Shown here: piece by piece, positions 45,763 through 48,691 of the stretch
How positions within the stretch are numbered: the first letter of the stretch is position 1
Layout of the letters: the number at the start of each line of letters is the position of its first letter
NCBI GenBank assembly: GCA_030374735.1
Contig: JASCIV010000097.1
Location: 1 to 48,691 of the forward strand
DNA: 48,691 bases
From: Gracilaria caudata
Lineage: Eukaryota; Rhodophyta; Florideophyceae; Gracilariales; Gracilariaceae
Direction of reading: 5' to 3'
Made by a program: the position numbers and the translations under genes
Notes under the pieces: model-generated
What the model was told of the DNA's origin: nothing
The model's database searches: none
What the model saw: only the letters and a program-made list of their open reading frames with translations

Positions 45763-47325
45763 ATGTTCGGCACAGCACAGTCCACCCCGTCATTGTTTGC
45801 TAGCTCGCAGGCGCAGAGTACCTCCCTGTTCGGTGCGGCCAGCTCTTCGTCTCTCTTCGGCGGGGGATCTGCGCAACAATCTTCTTCTTCGTTCTTGTTT
45901 GGCGGCGCCGCTCCGCAATCAACTGCGGGCACTTTGTTCGGTGGTGCGGCAAGCTCCTCCTCTCTTTTCGTCGGCGGCGCTAGCTCTTCTTCTTTGTTTG
46001 GTGGTGGCGCCAGCTCTTCCTCGTTATTTGGCAGCGCCAGTTCCTCTTCGTTGTTTGGCGGCTCGGCCAGTTCTTCTTCCTTGTTCGGTGGCGTATCTGC
46101 CAGCTCTTCATCACTATTTGGACAGCCTAGCGGCGGATCTCTCTTCGGAAGTGCTCCCTCGACACAAGCGCAGCAACCCGGCGCTCAACAACAACAGCAA
46201 ATCGAAATCACGCTTCGAACACGCATTTCTGAACTGCCGCAGAACTTCCAGAACGATCTTTTTGCTGTCGAACGTCATCTACGAGAGCAACGGAATAAAG
46301 CCTCCCTTCTTTGGTCGAAGCGGGGTGATGTGGACGCAAAGCTCTTACAAACAAAAACTAACGCCTCCGATATATCTAGGCTGTTGGTCAAGCTAAGGGC
46401 GGAATTAGACGCCCTCGAGGCGAACGGAAACTCCCTCAAGGCCGCCGTGAGGTTGGAGCGTGCCTCTGCACAGCCAGTCATGACAGCGTTGGAAAACCTT
46501 TCGCGAAGGGGTTACTCTGGGTATGTGGATCAAAACGGATTGCCTTACATGGACTCAGGGGGTAGGGTGCAGGCGGCGCATGTTCCAGATGGGTATTTCA
46601 CGCGTATTGTAGAGGAACTGGAAGCGAGAGCAACAGAGTATAAGGCCGAGGTTGACGAAATAGCAGCTTTCCTGAAGGCACAAGGTGTTATGATGAGCAG
46701 CGGCGCAAGCGGCTTTGGCGGTGCAAGCGCCAGTTTATTGGATAATCTATCGCAGAGGTACGTAGATATCGGGCTGTCCGGTAGCGACGCGAAAAGTGTT
46801 CCACGGGGTACAATCGAGGACATTATCCGACGCCAATATGAATACTTCATGGTGGTTGCTAGTCACATTGCTGGGGTTCATGAGAACTTGCGTGCAGTGC
46901 GGGAACAGTTTTTGCAAGTTTTGATGGAGCGCGATTCAGACGTACCAAACCCCTTTCAGCAAGCAGACATGCGCGAAAAGGTGGAAAAGGAACGGCAACG
47001 TCTCCAAACCGAGAAACGCGCGGCCGACGGAGCGTTGCAGTTCGTGAGTCAGATGAACTCCCTTAACCAGCCGTCGTCAGCGCCTGGAACCTTCGTTACG
47101 GCTACAGGATTCGGCGCTTCGAGCGCTGCAGCGATATCGTCAACGCAGTCATCGCTTTTCCAGTCTAGTGCGACGACAAGCTCTCTCTTCGGCGGTGCAT
47201 CCTCTAGCGCGGGCAGTTCGTCAGGAAGCTTGTTCGGTGGCGGGTTTAGCTTCGGCGGCAGCACCCCGGCTTCGGCAACAGACGGTGGTGAGCCAAATCG
47301 AGCTACAAGACGTAAAAGAGAGTAA
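45763..47325 (+). CDS. NUP58: FG nucleoporin, Nup58/p45 type
   Basis: Nup58 sits in the central channel with Nup54 and Nup62, where FG repeats bind transport receptors. The 520-residue protein starts at 45763, in a GCCACCATG context; the longer frame from 45676 lacks FG features. Residues 1-140 consist of SSSLFGG-type repeats (about ten SLFG units). The coiled-coil region (about 155-430) contains ISELPQNFQNDLFAVERHLR, YFTRIVEELEARATEYKAEV followed by DEIAAFLKAQG, and YFMVVASHIAGVHENLRAVR followed by EQFLQVL. The last parallels the animal Nup58 'ALAAQLQSIHENVKVLKEQYL' helix. A second FG patch (SSLFGG, GSLFGGG) precedes a basic RATRRKRE end. It converges with the SPOUT1-like gene with a 51-bp gap. 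Confidence 0.85.
   Translation: MFGTAQSTPSLFASSQAQSTSLFGAASSSSLFGGGSAQQSSSSFLFGGAAPQSTAGTLFGGAASSSSLFVGGASSSSLFGGGASSSSLFGSASSSSLFGGSASSSSLFGGVSASSSSLFGQPSGGSLFGSAPSTQAQQPGAQQQQQIEITLRTRISELPQNFQNDLFAVERHLREQRNKASLLWSKRGDVDAKLLQTKTNASDISRLLVKLRAELDALEANGNSLKAAVRLERASAQPVMTALENLSRRGYSGYVDQNGLPYMDSGGRVQAAHVPDGYFTRIVEELEARATEYKAEVDEIAAFLKAQGVMMSSGASGFGGASASLLDNLSQRYVDIGLSGSDAKSVPRGTIEDIIRRQYEYFMVVASHIAGVHENLRAVREQFLQVLMERDSDVPNPFQQADMREKVEKERQRLQTEKRAADGALQFVSQMNSLNQPSSAPGTFVTATGFGASSAAAISSTQSSLFQSSATTSSLFGGASSSAGSSSGSLFGGGFSFGGSTPASATDGGEPNRATRRKRE
45938..46132 (+). repeat. In-gene FG repeat tract
   Basis: Imperfect units of about 24-30 bp encoding (A/S)SSSLFGG are repeated about seven times in a row, kept in frame. 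They mark the FG-rich part of the Nup58-like gene. Confidence 0.85.
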
Positions 47326-47376
47326 CGCGCCTTTAGGCCTTATTTCCAGGCAGGGCACGGAACGGTTGTAAGATTA

Positions 47377-48372
47377 TTAAGTGTAGTTTTTGTTGATGAT
47401 TGGTTGAAGCGCAGCTAGCGAGATGAGCAATGCTTCTTCAGTGCGAATAGTACGTGAGCCTTGAAGCGGGCAGGTGTTAACGTAGAAGTCAAACAGATCG
47501 GCCACCTCGTATGTAGGGTGGGCACTCTGCGGTGATTTGCTGGGATCAGAACACAAATTGAGCTGCTCAAGGCGCTTGTCACCGATTACGCTGTGCTCTA
47601 GGCCTTGGACTCCACCAAACACAACAAGAAGGTTGTTACAAGGGTGGAAGGCGGCGTTTTGATCGAAAGCGTCAATGGGGGTACCGCGCTCCGAGGTACC
47701 GATGACAAGGTCGTACTTCTCGCAGACGACGCTGTTGGAAAAGACATCGGATAAGCACTTGGCTGTGCGGACCTGATAGCCCCAGTACATGTGCTCCGCT
47801 CGGGGGCTGTCGCGAGACACCAAGCGCCCGAAAAGGTACTTGCCGGGCACGTTGTGATGGTCATCGCCGGATGGTTTCATGTCAACGGTGACACGGGTGC
47901 GCGGGGCGACGGCGCGATCAACCTCGACCAGTCGCGGTAGACCGACATCGATGTACCTCGTGGGCGGCGTGCTAGTAGCAGGGCCCCTGTGCGAGGATCT
48001 GGAGATGGCGATTCCCTCGCGAAACGGCACGCAATCGCCGCGAGCTACATGACTGGGAAGTGCCAGCGGATTGAGCAGGCCTACGAGTCTGAGCTCAGCG
48101 CACACGGGGAAAAGATGCTTGCGCAGGTACTGCGGCGTTTCAAGATAGCGCAGCACGCGCGCGAAGAGCGCAGAGGGGTCGTCAGGCGCGCCGTGCGACC
48201 GGCGAGGGGCCTCTGAGGGATGCTCGTCAAAGATGATTATCTCGTGCACGCGGAAGATGGCGGCGGCGCGCGCGACCTGCCCGGCCAAGTAGATGCGGAG
48301 CTCTGGCGACTGCGCGTTAAGCAGGATGGAGGACGGCAGCGCGATGGAGACCGTGCGCTGTGGCCGGGACAT
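47377..48372 (-). CDS. SPOUT1: SPOUT-family RNA methyltransferase, SPOUT1/C9orf114 type
   Basis: SPOUT1 (C9orf114, CENP-32) is a SAM-dependent RNA methyltransferase of the SPOUT fold, tied to rRNA and, in animals, to spindle and kinetochore function. The 331-residue protein begins at the ATG at 48372. It opens TVSIALPSSILLNAQSPELR (near 7) and continues YLAGQVARAAAIFRVHEIII, a block characteristic of the family, and shows RYLETPQYLRKHLFPVCAEL, PLALPSHVARGDCVPFREG and YIDVGLPRLVEVD. The C-terminal half has YWGYQVRTAKCLSDVF, LVIGTSERGTPIDAF and LLVVFGGVQGLEHSVIGDKR, the trefoil-knot SAM site. The sequence ends FYVNTCPLQGSRTIRTEEAL and on. It converges with Nup58. The identity is firm. Confidence 0.92.
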   Translation of the reverse strand: MSRPQRTVSIALPSSILLNAQSPELRIYLAGQVARAAAIFRVHEIIIFDEHPSEAPRRSHGAPDDPSALFARVLRYLETPQYLRKHLFPVCAELRLVGLLNPLALPSHVARGDCVPFREGIAISRSSHRGPATSTPPTRYIDVGLPRLVEVDRAVAPRTRVTVDMKPSGDDHHNVPGKYLFGRLVSRDSPRAEHMYWGYQVRTAKCLSDVFSNSVVCEKYDLVIGTSERGTPIDAFDQNAAFHPCNNLLVVFGGVQGLEHSVIGDKRLEQLNLCSDPSKSPQSAHPTYEVADLFDFYVNTCPLQGSRTIRTEEALLISLAALQPIINKNYT

Positions 48373-48691
48373 GGCGGCGGGATGCAAGAGAGCGACTCGT
48401 CGCGAGGTGAGAGTCGGTCTGACAACATCTGCATGGTGACGACGCGCGCGCGATCATCGCTCATCTATCATCACAAGATGCCGAAGCGTGGCCGCGTGGG
48501 CGGCGTCGCATACTGTACAACTCAACTGGAATGTCCACAACGCCACAGAGCACACCCCGTGCGTGTGCGGGCGCAGAGCGCTGCGCGCCACAGTAGCGGG
48601 CAACGGGCTGCTGCATGCACAGCCCGGTCGTAACGGCGCCTCCCGCCCCGCCACCTGCCACGGCCCTGCCTGCCATCGCCCCGTACCGCAC
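48373..48691. other. GC-rich promoter region at the window end
   Basis: This lies upstream of the SPOUT1-like gene. GC-rich frames are open on both strands but show no protein features. The end of the window cuts it; a divergent gene may follow. Confidence 0.4.

Overview
The window reads as nuclear DNA of a red alga (Rhodophyta). It is eukaryotic: it carries a proteasome assembly chaperone, a nucleoporin, a gamma-tubulin recruitment factor, RPA3, an NADPH oxidase and spliceosomal introns. It is photosynthetic: it carries a plastid-type GroEL, a plastid-type ribosomal S1 protein and an RsmE methyltransferase with a leader. An animal-like Na+,K+-ATPase alpha subunit, very few introns, and an NADPH oxidase with a long membrane-spanning insert fit rhodophytes best. 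The genus cannot be fixed from this sequence alone.

Layout from left to right. 1-5.4 kb: a small Cys-rich repeat protein (+), RsmE (-), an unrecognised CxxC protein (-) and the Fe-S assembly factor CIAPIN1/Dre2 (+). 6-14.2 kb: cytosolic PheRS alpha (-), a large acidic protein ending in a DUF493-like domain (+), an HDHD5-type HAD phosphatase (-), phosphoserine phosphatase with ACT domains (+) and the proteasome chaperone UMP1/POMP (-). 14.7-24.2 kb: a BAR-SH3 protein (+), plastid Cpn60 (-), a BTB-like orphan (+) and a short-chain dehydrogenase (+). 24.3-29.3 kb: NADPH oxidase (-) and plastid S1 (-). 29.3-33.4 kb: a 4-kb gene-poor stretch with GA microsatellites and two decayed, related tails that look like non-LTR retrotransposon ends. 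33.5-48.7 kb: transketolase (+, with an intron), NEDD1-like (+), RPA3 (-, with an intron), Na+,K+-ATPase alpha (+), Nup58-like (+) and SPOUT1-like methyltransferase (-).

Genes lie mostly singly and alternate in strand, with convergent tails often under 110 bp apart and GC-rich divergent promoters of 0.3-0.8 kb. There is no operon-like logic. Loose themes are plastid protein synthesis and folding (S1, RsmE, Cpn60), cell-cycle or mitotic and nuclear functions (RPA3, NEDD1, Nup58, SPOUT1), and ion and redox work at membranes (Na+,K+-ATPase, NOX). The two well-supported introns are short (61 and 67 bp), with GTATGT or GTACGT donors and a CTAAC branch point close to the acceptor.

Starts were placed at ATG codons; longer open frames that begin at TTG, GTG or CTG were trimmed. 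No tRNA, rRNA, CRISPR array or intact mobile element was found.
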